From assembly GCA_009841075.1 (NCBI GenBank), contig VXMP01000048.1, positions 1-64,000 of the forward strand: 64,000 bases of DNA. Reading direction: 5' to 3'. Positions 37,616 to 46,175 of the stretch are shown here, piece by piece. A model generated the notes under the pieces. It made no database searches. It worked only from the letters and a program-made list of their open reading frames with translations, and was not told the DNA's origin. Position numbers and translations under genes: made by a program. Each line of letters begins with the position of its first letter. The first letter of the stretch is position 1. The DNA is from Acidimicrobiia bacterium (GTDB taxonomy: Bacteria; Actinomycetota; Acidimicrobiia; Spongiisociales; Spongiisociaceae).

Positions 37616-39043
37616 TTACCGGGATGCGCGCACCCCTAGGAGGGCATCGGAGTTCAGGGCGTCGGCACCCAGGATCACCACCGCATCAAACCGTTCGTCC
37701 ACCGACCCGGCCTCCACCATTCCAAAACCCAGGATATCGACCATCTGTTGGCCTATCTCGTGATCCTGGGGGCGGACCCGCACCACGGTGTCAACAAAGT
37801 CGTAAACCCCGGCATCTCCCACCGAAATAGGCCCGGACACCGGAGCCTGACCCTCCAGCCAGTCGGCCCAGAGCGAGGCCTGTTGGTTCCCCCCGTTGCC
37901 GTTCAGGATCTGAAGTCGATACCCTTCGGTTAGGTTGACGGGTTCCCCTACCGTCACGGTTCCCTCCCCTCTGAACACCGCCAGCATTTCCTCGGCCTCC
38001 GGCTGGATCATGTCGAGATAGTAAACACCCTCGACGATGTTCTCGTCCAGCGGTAGCGAGAAGATCTCTATGTTTTCACGGTTCAGGCTTCGGGCCGCCC
38101 AGGCCAACTCCACCAGCCGATTGGCGGTGAGCCCGGCATCGATCACCAGGTGATCCCCGGCCGCCCGGATCACGTCACCCAGATCAAACAGCATGGTCCA
38201 GCGTTTGGCGGATTCCAGCATGGCCAGTACGAGGCTTTGTTGACGACGGATCCGCCCCAGATCATGGGCATCTACGCTAACCCATTGGCCGTCACGAAGC
38301 TCCTGATAACTTCTCGACCGGGCGTAGGCCAGGGCCTCTTTTCCGTCCAATAATCGGACTCCGGCGTCCACACTCAGGCCCGACTTAAGGTCGCGGGCCG
38401 GATAGGCGAAAGCGATGTTAACCCCGCCCAGGGCATCCACAATGCCGGCATACCCGTAGAAGTCCATTTCCAGATAATGATCGACCTGCACGCCGGTTAT
38501 TTCTTCCACCGTTTCGATCAGCATGTCGGCACCTCCGATCGCAAAGGCGGCGTTCAGCTTTTCGTCTCCGTATCCATCGAGGCGCACCCGGAGGTCGCGG
38601 GGAAGGCTGAGAAGGCGGGCACTTCCGTTGTCGAGGGTGGCGAGCATCACCACATCGGCTCGATTGCCTTCGAGTCGGTCGTTTATGCCCAGCTCTTCGG
38701 GAAGGCCTTGACGGGTATCCCCGCCTATCACCAGAAAGGTAACCGGCTCGGTGACTTCGGGGGCTAGCCGGACGGCGGTGGTCTCGGTAACCAGGGTGGT
38801 TGCACCCAAGACCGAGGTTGAGGTGGTAACCGCGGCGGGTGGGTTATCATCCTCCAAGGCTACGATCGAGGTGGTAGGGATGTCTTCGATCGCCGAGCGG
38901 GCATCCCAGAGGTTGTAAAAGACCACCCCCCCTACCAGTAGGGCGCTCCCCGATATCAGACCGACAACGAGCTTCCACCATCGCCTACGGGGGAGCGAAT
39001 CAGGAGGGATGGAGGAGTTATCGCCGGAGGGTTCGGTGGTCAT
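37616..39043 (-). CDS. LytR-CpsA-Psr (LCP) family protein with LytR_C-like tail
   Basis: NRADVVMLATLDNGSARLLSLPRDLRVRLDGYGDEKLNAAFAIGGADMLIETVEEITGVQVDHYLEMDFYGYAGIVDALGGV. Confidence 0.92.
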   Translation of the reverse strand: MTTEPSGDNSSIPPDSLPRRRWWKLVVGLISGSALLVGGVVFYNLWDARSAIEDIPTTSIVALEDDNPPAAVTTSTSVLGATTLVTETTAVRLAPEVTEPVTFLVIGGDTRQGLPEELGINDRLEGNRADVVMLATLDNGSARLLSLPRDLRVRLDGYGDEKLNAAFAIGGADMLIETVEEITGVQVDHYLEMDFYGYAGIVDALGGVNIAFAYPARDLKSGLSVDAGVRLLDGKEALAYARSRSYQELRDGQWVSVDAHDLGRIRRQQSLVLAMLESAKRWTMLFDLGDVIRAAGDHLVIDAGLTANRLVELAWAARSLNRENIEIFSLPLDENIVEGVYYLDMIQPEAEEMLAVFRGEGTVTVGEPVNLTEGYRLQILNGNGGNQQASLWADWLEGQAPVSGPISVGDAGVYDFVDTVVRVRPQDHEIGQQMVDILGFGMVEAGSVDERFDAVVILGADALNSDALLGVRASR

Positions 39044-39068
39044 GGGGGAATCAGATCAATGATAAAGG

Positions 39069-39257
39069 TTATCCACAGCAGGATTCCATAGCAGGTCCTG
39101 ACCAGGGGTGGGCAGTCTCCACTGTATCCTCGGCGACTCGACCGTTCCTCCCCTTGCACTGCGAGCACACCCACACCCTGGGAACCCGGGCCCCCTCCAT
39201 AACCAGGGTAAGGTACTCGTAACCGCAGTCCGGACAGACAATTTTATAGACCGGCAT
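39069..39257 (-). CDS. small zinc-ribbon protein (FmdB-like)
   Basis: MPVYKIVCPDCGYEY ... VCSQCKGRN paired CxxC. Confidence 0.6.
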   Translation of the reverse strand: MPVYKIVCPDCGYEYLTLVMEGARVPRVWVCSQCKGRNGRVAEDTVETAHPWSGPAMESCCG

Positions 39258-39277
39258 CCGGGCTCCGTTTCACTCCC

Positions 39278-40789
39278 TTAACCTCCGCTTATCTGTCGAG
39301 CGTGTTCCAGCAGAGACTCCAAGGCGGTCTCCTGCAAATTACGAGCGGTTGTCGCCCATTCTACGGAGTCATCCAAACGAAGTAATACCGATGAGCAATG
39401 TTCCCGAACCCGATCGGGTGCCGAACCTCCGATCATGTCTCGGGAAGCCACTACCGCGCCGATGTCCAAACCCGTCAAGAATGTCAATTGAGCCTTATGG
39501 GTGGGGGTCAACCTCACCCCGACTGCCCGAGCCGCTTCGGTTAGGCCGGGCTCGGACAAACCATCCTCTCCCGATCGTACCGCCTCTGCTATGGCCCGAC
39601 CGATCACCCGATAGGCGCTTCGGTAGTCGATCCCGCCGGCCAGTACCAGACGCTCCGCCAGATCGGTAGCCGTGGTGAAATATTGACCGGCCGTTTCGGC
39701 CAGTTTCCGGGTGTCAACCTCCAAGGAGCGGACCACCTGCGTTCCCAGGCGCACCAGACGGATAGCCATGTCTACCGCACCAATCACCTCTCCATACAGG
39801 TAGAGCCAGTTGTCGGTCCGGGCGGAGGGGGTGCGTTGGGTGACCATCAGCCCGCCAACCCGTCCGATCAGCGTCCCGCACCCGCCCCGGATCACCGCCA
39901 GGGCGTAGGGGTTGCGCTTCTGCGGCAACAACACCGAGGCTCTTGAAGAGGTGCCGCCCAGCCTCACGTACCCGAACTGCGGGGCGGCAAAAATCTCCAG
40001 GTCCTCGGCCAGACGATCGACCGTCAAAACCGCCTGCATAGCCGCCACTCCACAGTCGATCATCGGGTCGCCCGACCACATCCCGTCCCGGATTTGAGCG
40101 GTGGGCCGGCTGAAACCCAGCCGCTCGGCCATGCGCGGACGGTCGAGCGGGAGGAGGGTCCCGCCTACCCCACCTGATCCGGCCGGAGATTGGTTGACCA
40201 GCCGATAGCACCGGCGGATCCGGGCCAGGTTGCGAATACCCGGTTCGGCGAATCCGGACAGGAAATGTCCGAAAGAGGAGGGCTGGGCGGGCTGTAGGTA
40301 GGTGGTGTCGTTCCAGAAAGCCTCCGCCAGCTCCTCTGAACGACCGGCCCCCTCCTTGGTAAAGGCGGCCACCTCGTCATGTAGGTCGAGAAGTCGGTCC
40401 CGAAGCGCCAGTCGGAAGGCAATCCGTCCTGCTTCTCGTCTGGTCCGGCCGGCCGGGAGCCAACCGGCGGTGGTGCCGAGCCGTTTTTCCAGCTCTCTTT
40501 CCCGGCTGTTGTAGGCGTCTCCGTAGACCGGGCTGTAGGGGAAGTCGGACGGGTCGGTGTCCAGGAAATCCAGCAGCTCCCGACACAGGTCTGCGGCCGC
40601 TTCTTGAGGGATAACCTTCGCTTCGACCAGCTCTATCACATGGCTGAGGTCGGCCCACCCCAGACCGTCGTGCAGGAAGTGGGCATCCGCCAGCTCCAGA
40701 CCATATCCGGCTTCGATCAGCTCGGGGGAGGGGCCCGACGCCAGCCGACCTTCCGCGCCCAGATAGCCCTCCGGTGGGGGAACGGTCAT
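39278..40789 (-). CDS. aspartase/fumarase-superfamily lyase, argininosuccinate-lyase-like; candidate CoM biosynthesis lyase (XcbC/XcbE-like)
   Basis: Superfamily signature GGTSSRASVLLPQKRNPYALAVIRGG; start MTVPPPEGYLG with 4-bp overlap to next gene; neighbourhood of CoM pathway genes. Confidence 0.72.
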   Translation of the reverse strand: MTVPPPEGYLGAEGRLASGPSPELIEAGYGLELADAHFLHDGLGWADLSHVIELVEAKVIPQEAAADLCRELLDFLDTDPSDFPYSPVYGDAYNSRERELEKRLGTTAGWLPAGRTRREAGRIAFRLALRDRLLDLHDEVAAFTKEGAGRSEELAEAFWNDTTYLQPAQPSSFGHFLSGFAEPGIRNLARIRRCYRLVNQSPAGSGGVGGTLLPLDRPRMAERLGFSRPTAQIRDGMWSGDPMIDCGVAAMQAVLTVDRLAEDLEIFAAPQFGYVRLGGTSSRASVLLPQKRNPYALAVIRGGCGTLIGRVGGLMVTQRTPSARTDNWLYLYGEVIGAVDMAIRLVRLGTQVVRSLEVDTRKLAETAGQYFTTATDLAERLVLAGGIDYRSAYRVIGRAIAEAVRSGEDGLSEPGLTEAARAVGVRLTPTHKAQLTFLTGLDIGAVVASRDMIGGSAPDRVREHCSSVLLRLDDSVEWATTARNLQETALESLLEHARQISGG

Positions 40790-41733
40790 GAGCCGGAGGG
40801 TCCGTAGAACAGGTTTACCAACCCCCCGGTCACCAGAAACATGAGCTTCCCGTTGGTTTTCCCCGCCTTTTCTATCAGGTCCGCCAAGGCGGTGGCACCG
40901 TATTCCGGGTCGAGGAAGATGCCCTCGGTGACGGCCATCAGCCGAGCCGCTTCCTCTACCTGCCTGGGGTCGGGGTTCAGCTGGTCGTGGACCAGACAAC
41001 CTACCGGATAGCGATGGGCTTCTCCGATCAGGTCCAAAGCGGCTTCGGAAATCTGCTCGATTCGTTCATCGCACTCTTCTGCCGGTCGATGCACGGACGC
41101 CCCCATCAGAACCGGGCTGAACCGGCGGCGTTTGTATCCGGCCAACAGACCGGCGATCGTTCCGCAGGATCCGACCGAAAGCCAGACCGCTTCGGGACTG
41201 AAACCGACCCGGTGGGCTTGGCGTTCGATCTCGTCTACTGCGGCCAGATAACCGAGTGCACCGACCGGTCCGGCACCTCCTCGACCCACCACATAGGGTT
41301 TACGACCTTGGTCTTCGAGCCGCTCCTTAACCTCATCCAGCATGGGGTCAACCGACGCCCGAACGGGATCACCGGTATAGACCAACCGAACCTGATCAAG
41401 TCGGTCGAGAAGGTCCACGGCGCTGCTACCAGGTGGAGGAGGGTGGCCGAACAGTACCAGATAGCAGGGCAGGCCCTGGGCGGCGGCGGCGACCGCGGCG
41501 GTGAGCACCCAGTTGGAGCGGGGCCCTCCGCCGGTAACAAAAACATCCGACCCCTCGGCGCGGGCGGCCCCAAGGTGATATTCGACCGACCGGGCCTTAT
41601 TGCCCCCTAATCCGATTCCGGTCAGGTCGTCACGCTTCAGCCAAACCTCCGCGCCGATCGCCTCGGAAAGCCGCTCTGCCAACACCAGCGGCGTGGGCAG
41701 GCTGGCCAGACGAACCGGGTCGGGACCCCTCAA
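40786..41733 (-). CDS. PLP-dependent D-cysteine desulfhydrase/ACC deaminase-family protein; candidate XcbD-like
   Basis: LPTPLVLAERLSEAIGAEVWLKRDDLTGIGLGGNKARSVEYHLG; SVGSCGTIAGLLAGYK; FLVTGGLVNLF. Confidence 0.78.
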   Translation of the reverse strand: MRGPDPVRLASLPTPLVLAERLSEAIGAEVWLKRDDLTGIGLGGNKARSVEYHLGAARAEGSDVFVTGGGPRSNWVLTAAVAAAAQGLPCYLVLFGHPPPPGSSAVDLLDRLDQVRLVYTGDPVRASVDPMLDEVKERLEDQGRKPYVVGRGGAGPVGALGYLAAVDEIERQAHRVGFSPEAVWLSVGSCGTIAGLLAGYKRRRFSPVLMGASVHRPAEECDERIEQISEAALDLIGEAHRYPVGCLVHDQLNPDPRQVEEAARLMAVTEGIFLDPEYGATALADLIEKAGKTNGKLMFLVTGGLVNLFYGPSGS

Positions 41734-43076
41734 CCGGCGGCCTCGATAACCCGGTCGACCAGCTGCGGCCCGGCTCCCATCACCGTTTCGATATCAGCGA
41801 GCCCTTCAAGGTCAGACCGGCTCAGATGATCTGCAACCCGGGGGTCTTGCATCAGCGCCTCCTCGAACGACCATCCCTCCTCAACGGCCCGCATCGCCGC
41901 CTGGTAGATGATGTCGTGGGCGGTGTGCTTGCCGACCTGATCGGCCAACGCCCGCATAACCGGCTCGGCGAACACGAACCCTTTGCGGGCGTCTATGTTG
42001 GCCCTCATCTGCTCCTGGTCGGCTTCCAAACCCTCCAGCAGCAGGATGGCGTAGCGGGTGGCGGCCAGGGTGAACGAAACCGCCTCCGGGAGGGCGATCC
42101 ATTCCGCCTTCCAGGCCCGGCCGTCCCTTTCATGGAGCTGGATCATCGCCTCGGTCATCACGTCCGCATCGGCCCGGACCAGTCGGCCCAGGGTATCCAG
42201 ATGCTCGGAAAGCTCCGGGTTGCGCTTCTGTGGCATGGTGATGCTCCCCACGGTGCCGACGATGAACGGCTCTCTGACCTCTGCGATTTCGGGACGCTGC
42301 AGCTCCATGATCTCGTTACCGATCTTGGCGAGGGTGGTGGAGACCATGGCCAGAAGGTGGACGAACTCGGCAGGACCGTCCCGAGCGGTAATCCACGGTA
42401 TGGGAGGAACCCGCAGGTTCATCCGTTGGGCGAAGGCGTCGATCAGGGCGAGGGACTGGTCGCCCCAGAACTCCAGCGTTCCGAGCGCCCCACCCAGCTG
42501 AACCACCTCCCGGCGAGGCCGACCCTGCTCCAGCCGCTGTCGGTGTCTTCCCAGCTCCGCAGCCCACACGGCCGCCTTGTAACCGAAGGGGATGGGAAGG
42601 GCCGGCTGGGCATGGGTTCGACCCATCATCGGGGTGGTGCGATGACGGCGGGCCAACCCGAGCGCCGCCGCCTCCAGACGGGCCAGGTCACGCTCCAGAT
42701 AGTCGCCTACCTTCTGCATAACGGAGGCCGTCCAGGTGTCGGTCACGTCTTGGACGGTGGCCCCGTAATAGACCCATTCCCGAACCGACTCGGGGAGCTC
42801 GGCCCGCAGCACCCGAATCAGGCCGAGGGTGGAATGTCCGGTGGCTCTGGTCTCGGCGGCGATCCGCTCCAGGTCGATCGGGGCGGAGTCCGCATATCGG
42901 GTGATCCGGCGGGCCGCTTCGATCGGGATCAGGCCCACCTCGGCCTGGGCGTGGGCCAGGGCGGACAGAATCTCCAGCCAGGCCCGGAACCGAGGCTCCT
43001 CGTCCAATAGTTTCCGGGCTTCTTCGGTGCTCCACAGATGTCCGTAGACGACCGAGTCGGCCAGATGGACACTCAT
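41730..43076 (-). CDS. aspartase/fumarase-superfamily lyase, adenylosuccinate-lyase/CMLE-like; candidate CoM biosynthesis lyase (XcbC/XcbE-like)
   Basis: VGTVGSITMPQKRNPELSEHLDTLGRLVRADADVMTEAMIQLHERDGRAW; AHTQPALPIPFGYKAA-type MMGRTHAQPALP. Confidence 0.75.
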   Translation of the reverse strand: MSVHLADSVVYGHLWSTEEARKLLDEEPRFRAWLEILSALAHAQAEVGLIPIEAARRITRYADSAPIDLERIAAETRATGHSTLGLIRVLRAELPESVREWVYYGATVQDVTDTWTASVMQKVGDYLERDLARLEAAALGLARRHRTTPMMGRTHAQPALPIPFGYKAAVWAAELGRHRQRLEQGRPRREVVQLGGALGTLEFWGDQSLALIDAFAQRMNLRVPPIPWITARDGPAEFVHLLAMVSTTLAKIGNEIMELQRPEIAEVREPFIVGTVGSITMPQKRNPELSEHLDTLGRLVRADADVMTEAMIQLHERDGRAWKAEWIALPEAVSFTLAATRYAILLLEGLEADQEQMRANIDARKGFVFAEPVMRALADQVGKHTAHDIIYQAAMRAVEEGWSFEEALMQDPRVADHLSRSDLEGLADIETVMGAGPQLVDRVIEAAG

Positions 43077-43981
43077 CCCACGGCGACCGGTGCCTCAACA
43101 CCGGCCAGGTACCGTATCGCCTGCCTCACCTCGTCTAGATTTGCTCCCCAAGGCACCACCGCCCGGGTGCCCGAGTATTCCGTGCCCCGTTCCAGCATGC
43201 AGCATTTGATGAGCCATCGCCCACCGGGATCGGCCTGCTCCACCCGCTGCTTGGGACAGATGTCTACCTGGGCGGGCTCATGGTCGTAAAAGTAGCGGTG
43301 AAACTGCATCGACCGCTCGCAGCCGATCATGACCCATTCCCGGGCTTCGGCCGGCCTGGTATCCAGATAGGACAGATCGGCATCCAATTCGGTGCCGGCC
43401 CCTCGGCAGGGCAACAGATAGGAATCCGCCGGTAGGTCGGCGGCCAGGTCGCTGAACGAAACCGAATTCAAAACCAACTCCACCGGCGGGAGGTCCTCGT
43501 CGAAGTCCACCACCTGACCAGCCTGTACCAGCAGTTTGGGCGGTTCGGGTGGGGTTAGTTCGGTGACAAAAATCCGAACCGGATCCGGCTCCCAGATGAA
43601 GTTGATGTGTTCGAACTTTCCTTTGATCACGAACCCGGACACCCCGTCTCTTCCATGACGGGCGGCCGCATGGGCCAAGGCGGTGGCGTTACCCACATCT
43701 ACGGTGGGATCTTTGATCAGCTGGGTGCGGTCGGGTCCTGACCAGACCTCTACGTCGACTACCGGTACGAACAGGTCGTCGGAGGGAGCCCGGGCCACGG
43801 CCGCCAGGCCTACCGAATCTCCGTTGACCATGGCTATGTAGTCGGTGCGTCTATATACCTCTCGTCCCAGGAGGTGGTGGCGTATGAAATCGGGGTGGGG
43901 CGTCTCGTCAACGTGTTCCACCGACAACCCCCGATAGGGATGGGATCGGGCGTTCGGGGAGGGCTTCTCGGCTACCAACAT
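43073..43981 (-). CDS. uncharacterised 302-aa protein in CoM-biosynthesis-like operon
   Basis: 4-bp overlap with downstream lyase gene; several Cys (LPCRG, IGCERS, DICPKQ, IKCCM); no recognised motif. Confidence 0.65.
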   Translation of the reverse strand: MLVAEKPSPNARSHPYRGLSVEHVDETPHPDFIRHHLLGREVYRRTDYIAMVNGDSVGLAAVARAPSDDLFVPVVDVEVWSGPDRTQLIKDPTVDVGNATALAHAAARHGRDGVSGFVIKGKFEHINFIWEPDPVRIFVTELTPPEPPKLLVQAGQVVDFDEDLPPVELVLNSVSFSDLAADLPADSYLLPCRGAGTELDADLSYLDTRPAEAREWVMIGCERSMQFHRYFYDHEPAQVDICPKQRVEQADPGGRWLIKCCMLERGTEYSGTRAVVPWGANLDEVRQAIRYLAGVEAPVAVG

Positions 43982-44035
43982 GTCAAACCGTCTCCTACCG
44001 GCGCTTCATCCCCGAATGATAGAAGAAACAGTGGA

Positions 44036-44074
44036 CTGTCGGGCGGAATGCTTTGGCGGCGTCCCGCCCGACAG
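44036..44074 (-). terminator. strong hairpin between EaCoMT-like gene and CoM-biosynthesis-like genes
   Basis: Perfect 11-bp arms CTGTCGGGCGG (44036-44046) / CCGCCCGACAG (44064-44074). Confidence 0.65.
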
Positions 44075-44094
44075 CCTTGAGAAAATAGGTTGGT

Positions 44095-45201
44095 TCAGCC
44101 GAGCTCGGCGCGAACTATCTCCGCACCGGAAACCATGGCGTGGAGCTTGTCCTTGGCTATGTAGCGCTGCAGGAGGATGAGTCCGCAGTCGGTGGTGACG
44201 CCCAGCTGGTTGGCCGGGACATATTCCAACAGCCGACGGATCCGACCGGCAACCTGTTCGGCGGTTTCGGTGATGGTCGACTTGACGTCGACCACCCCCG
44301 CCCAGAACTGAATGTGCTCCGGTACCGGATTGTTCGCCACCACATCCAGGCCGGACAGATCGTCCGAACGACGCCCACAGTTCTCCAGGTTGAGAACATC
44401 GATGTTCGCCTCGTAGGATTTCGGTATCACCGAAGCGGTGGCGGAAGGCTCGTCACCCTGCCGGATGGTCAGATCGAAGATCTCACCGGCGTCGGCGGTA
44501 TCGTCCGGGTAGTAGGCCGGGGTTCCACCCCAGTTACCCCAGCAGATGTGGACGATGATCTTGGCGTTCTGAACCCCTTGTACGGCCCGGTCAAAGGCTT
44601 CGATGGCCCAGGGTTCGTAGAAGTAGGGCCAGGTGAACTCGTCCAGCTGGATGAAGTCGATTCCCATGGCGTCGACTTCCAGGATGTCCTCGTTGATAGC
44701 GGCGGCAATATCCATTGCCCGTTGCGCCGGGTCATCGTAGTGGAGGTCGTTGGTGGCCTGGGCCAGCACCTGAATCCCGGTGTACTGTACCTTGGTGGCC
44801 TTATTGGTGGCCTCTTTGAGCGCCCGAGCCTGCTCCACCATGATGGCACCCCGCCGCTTAACCTCCTGGGTGAGGGTTCCGGCATGAAGACGGCTGTAGA
44901 TCGGGAAGCCCAGAAACCCACCCTTCAGATCGTAGCCGAGCCGCTTGTAGTAGTAGTAGAGGGCCTGGTCGGCGTAATTGTCACCGTGGAGTCGCCCATC
45001 GGTGATGATGTCAAGACCGGCGTTTTCCTGGTCACGTGCCAGAGCCCCGACCGCATCCTCCAGAGCCTCGCGGATGTAGGCATCCGGCGGCTCCTGGTCT
45101 CCGGTCCAATCCCGAACACAGTTGGCATCCCACCAACGAGGGTTGGGATAATTCCCGACCATCGACGTGGGGATGAGTACCTCTTCACCCTTAATTTTCA
45201 T
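44095..45201 (-). CDS. MetE C-terminal-like zinc methyltransferase-fold protein; candidate epoxyalkane:coenzyme M transferase (XecA/EtnE-like)
   Basis: 368 aa; PTSMVGNYPNPRWWDA, IDFIQLDEFTWPYFYEPWAIEAFDRAVQG, IIVHICWGNWGGTPAYYPDDTADAGEIFDL, LGVTTDCGLILL; size and context match EaCoMT rather than methionine synthase. Confidence 0.78.
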   Translation of the reverse strand: MKIKGEEVLIPTSMVGNYPNPRWWDANCVRDWTGDQEPPDAYIREALEDAVGALARDQENAGLDIITDGRLHGDNYADQALYYYYKRLGYDLKGGFLGFPIYSRLHAGTLTQEVKRRGAIMVEQARALKEATNKATKVQYTGIQVLAQATNDLHYDDPAQRAMDIAAAINEDILEVDAMGIDFIQLDEFTWPYFYEPWAIEAFDRAVQGVQNAKIIVHICWGNWGGTPAYYPDDTADAGEIFDLTIRQGDEPSATASVIPKSYEANIDVLNLENCGRRSDDLSGLDVVANNPVPEHIQFWAGVVDVKSTITETAEQVAGRIRRLLEYVPANQLGVTTDCGLILLQRYIAKDKLHAMVSGAEIVRAELG

Positions 45202-45354
45202 CGGTCTCTCCTTTGTCTGGGTGATCTATTTACACGGAATTGGCTCTGGTTCTTCTGGTACACCTCCTGGAAATATCCGAATATCTCTCTTGACTTTAGT
45301 CCTGAAAATAAAAGCCGGTCGGTGCCTTCCTCCATTTATTCGTATTCGAAGGAC

Positions 45355-46098
45355 TCAAAGAGCCGACCACCCCCCATCCACCACCAGGCCGTGGCCGGTC
45401 AGGTAGGAAAGACCTCCCGAGGCGAGCACGGCAATGGCCTGGGCGATTTCCTCCGGTTGGGCCACCCTACCTACCGGAATACGGGATTCGATCGCCTCTC
45501 GCAGCTCGGGTTGATCAAGCCGCCACCTGGTCATCGGGGTTTCGGTCATTCCCGGACAGACCGCGTTGGAGATTATCCCGTCGGCGGCGTAGTCGATGGC
45601 GATAGACCGTGCCAACCCTAAAGCAGCCGCCTTGGACACCGAATAGGCAGCCCGAGCCGGGAAGGGGACTATTCCGGCCACCGACGCCACCGTGATGATA
45701 TGTCCCGCCCGGCGAGGCACCATCCGCTTAAGTGCGGATCGGGAACACAGGTAGGCACCTCTAACGTTCACCGCCATAACCTGGTCCCACTCTTCGGCGG
45801 GGGTGTCGCCCAGTCGGGAAGCGGAAGCCGAACCGGTGATACCTGCGTTGTTGACCAGCACTCCTACCGGACCGAGCCGATCCTCGACCGCCCCGAAACC
45901 CTCGTCCACCGCCTCTTGGTCGGACACATCAACCCCCAGACCCAAGCCGTCCTCTCCGGCGGCTTTTATTGCCGGGCCGGCCTCCAGATCGAACACCCCA
46001 AGCCTGAACCCGTCTTGTCGGAGCCGGTCGCAGGTGGCCTTTCCGATTCCTGATCCTCCCCCGGTTACGACCGCTACCAGATCCTGCCCATCCGGCAT
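45355..46098 (-). CDS. SDR oxidoreductase; candidate 2-(R)-hydroxypropyl-CoM dehydrogenase (XecD-like)
   Basis: VTGGGSGIGKA, YSVSK; AVCPGMTETPMTRWRLDQPELREAIESRIP closely resembles remembered XecD AVCPGMIETPMTQWRLDQPELRDQVLARIP. Confidence 0.75.
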   Translation of the reverse strand: MPDGQDLVAVVTGGGSGIGKATCDRLRQDGFRLGVFDLEAGPAIKAAGEDGLGLGVDVSDQEAVDEGFGAVEDRLGPVGVLVNNAGITGSASASRLGDTPAEEWDQVMAVNVRGAYLCSRSALKRMVPRRAGHIITVASVAGIVPFPARAAYSVSKAAALGLARSIAIDYAADGIISNAVCPGMTETPMTRWRLDQPELREAIESRIPVGRVAQPEEIAQAIAVLASGGLSYLTGHGLVVDGGWSAL

Positions 46099-46175
46099 TT
46101 GGAACCTCCTTGACCCGGGCTACATTTATAAAGGTGTAAATATTGATCCTATAGAAAATACCTGAGGGACGGATA

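Noticed and set aside
44140-45621. 493-aa plus-strand ORF
   Set aside because: Antisense shadow of the EaCoMT-like gene (44095-45201) and the adjacent SDR end.
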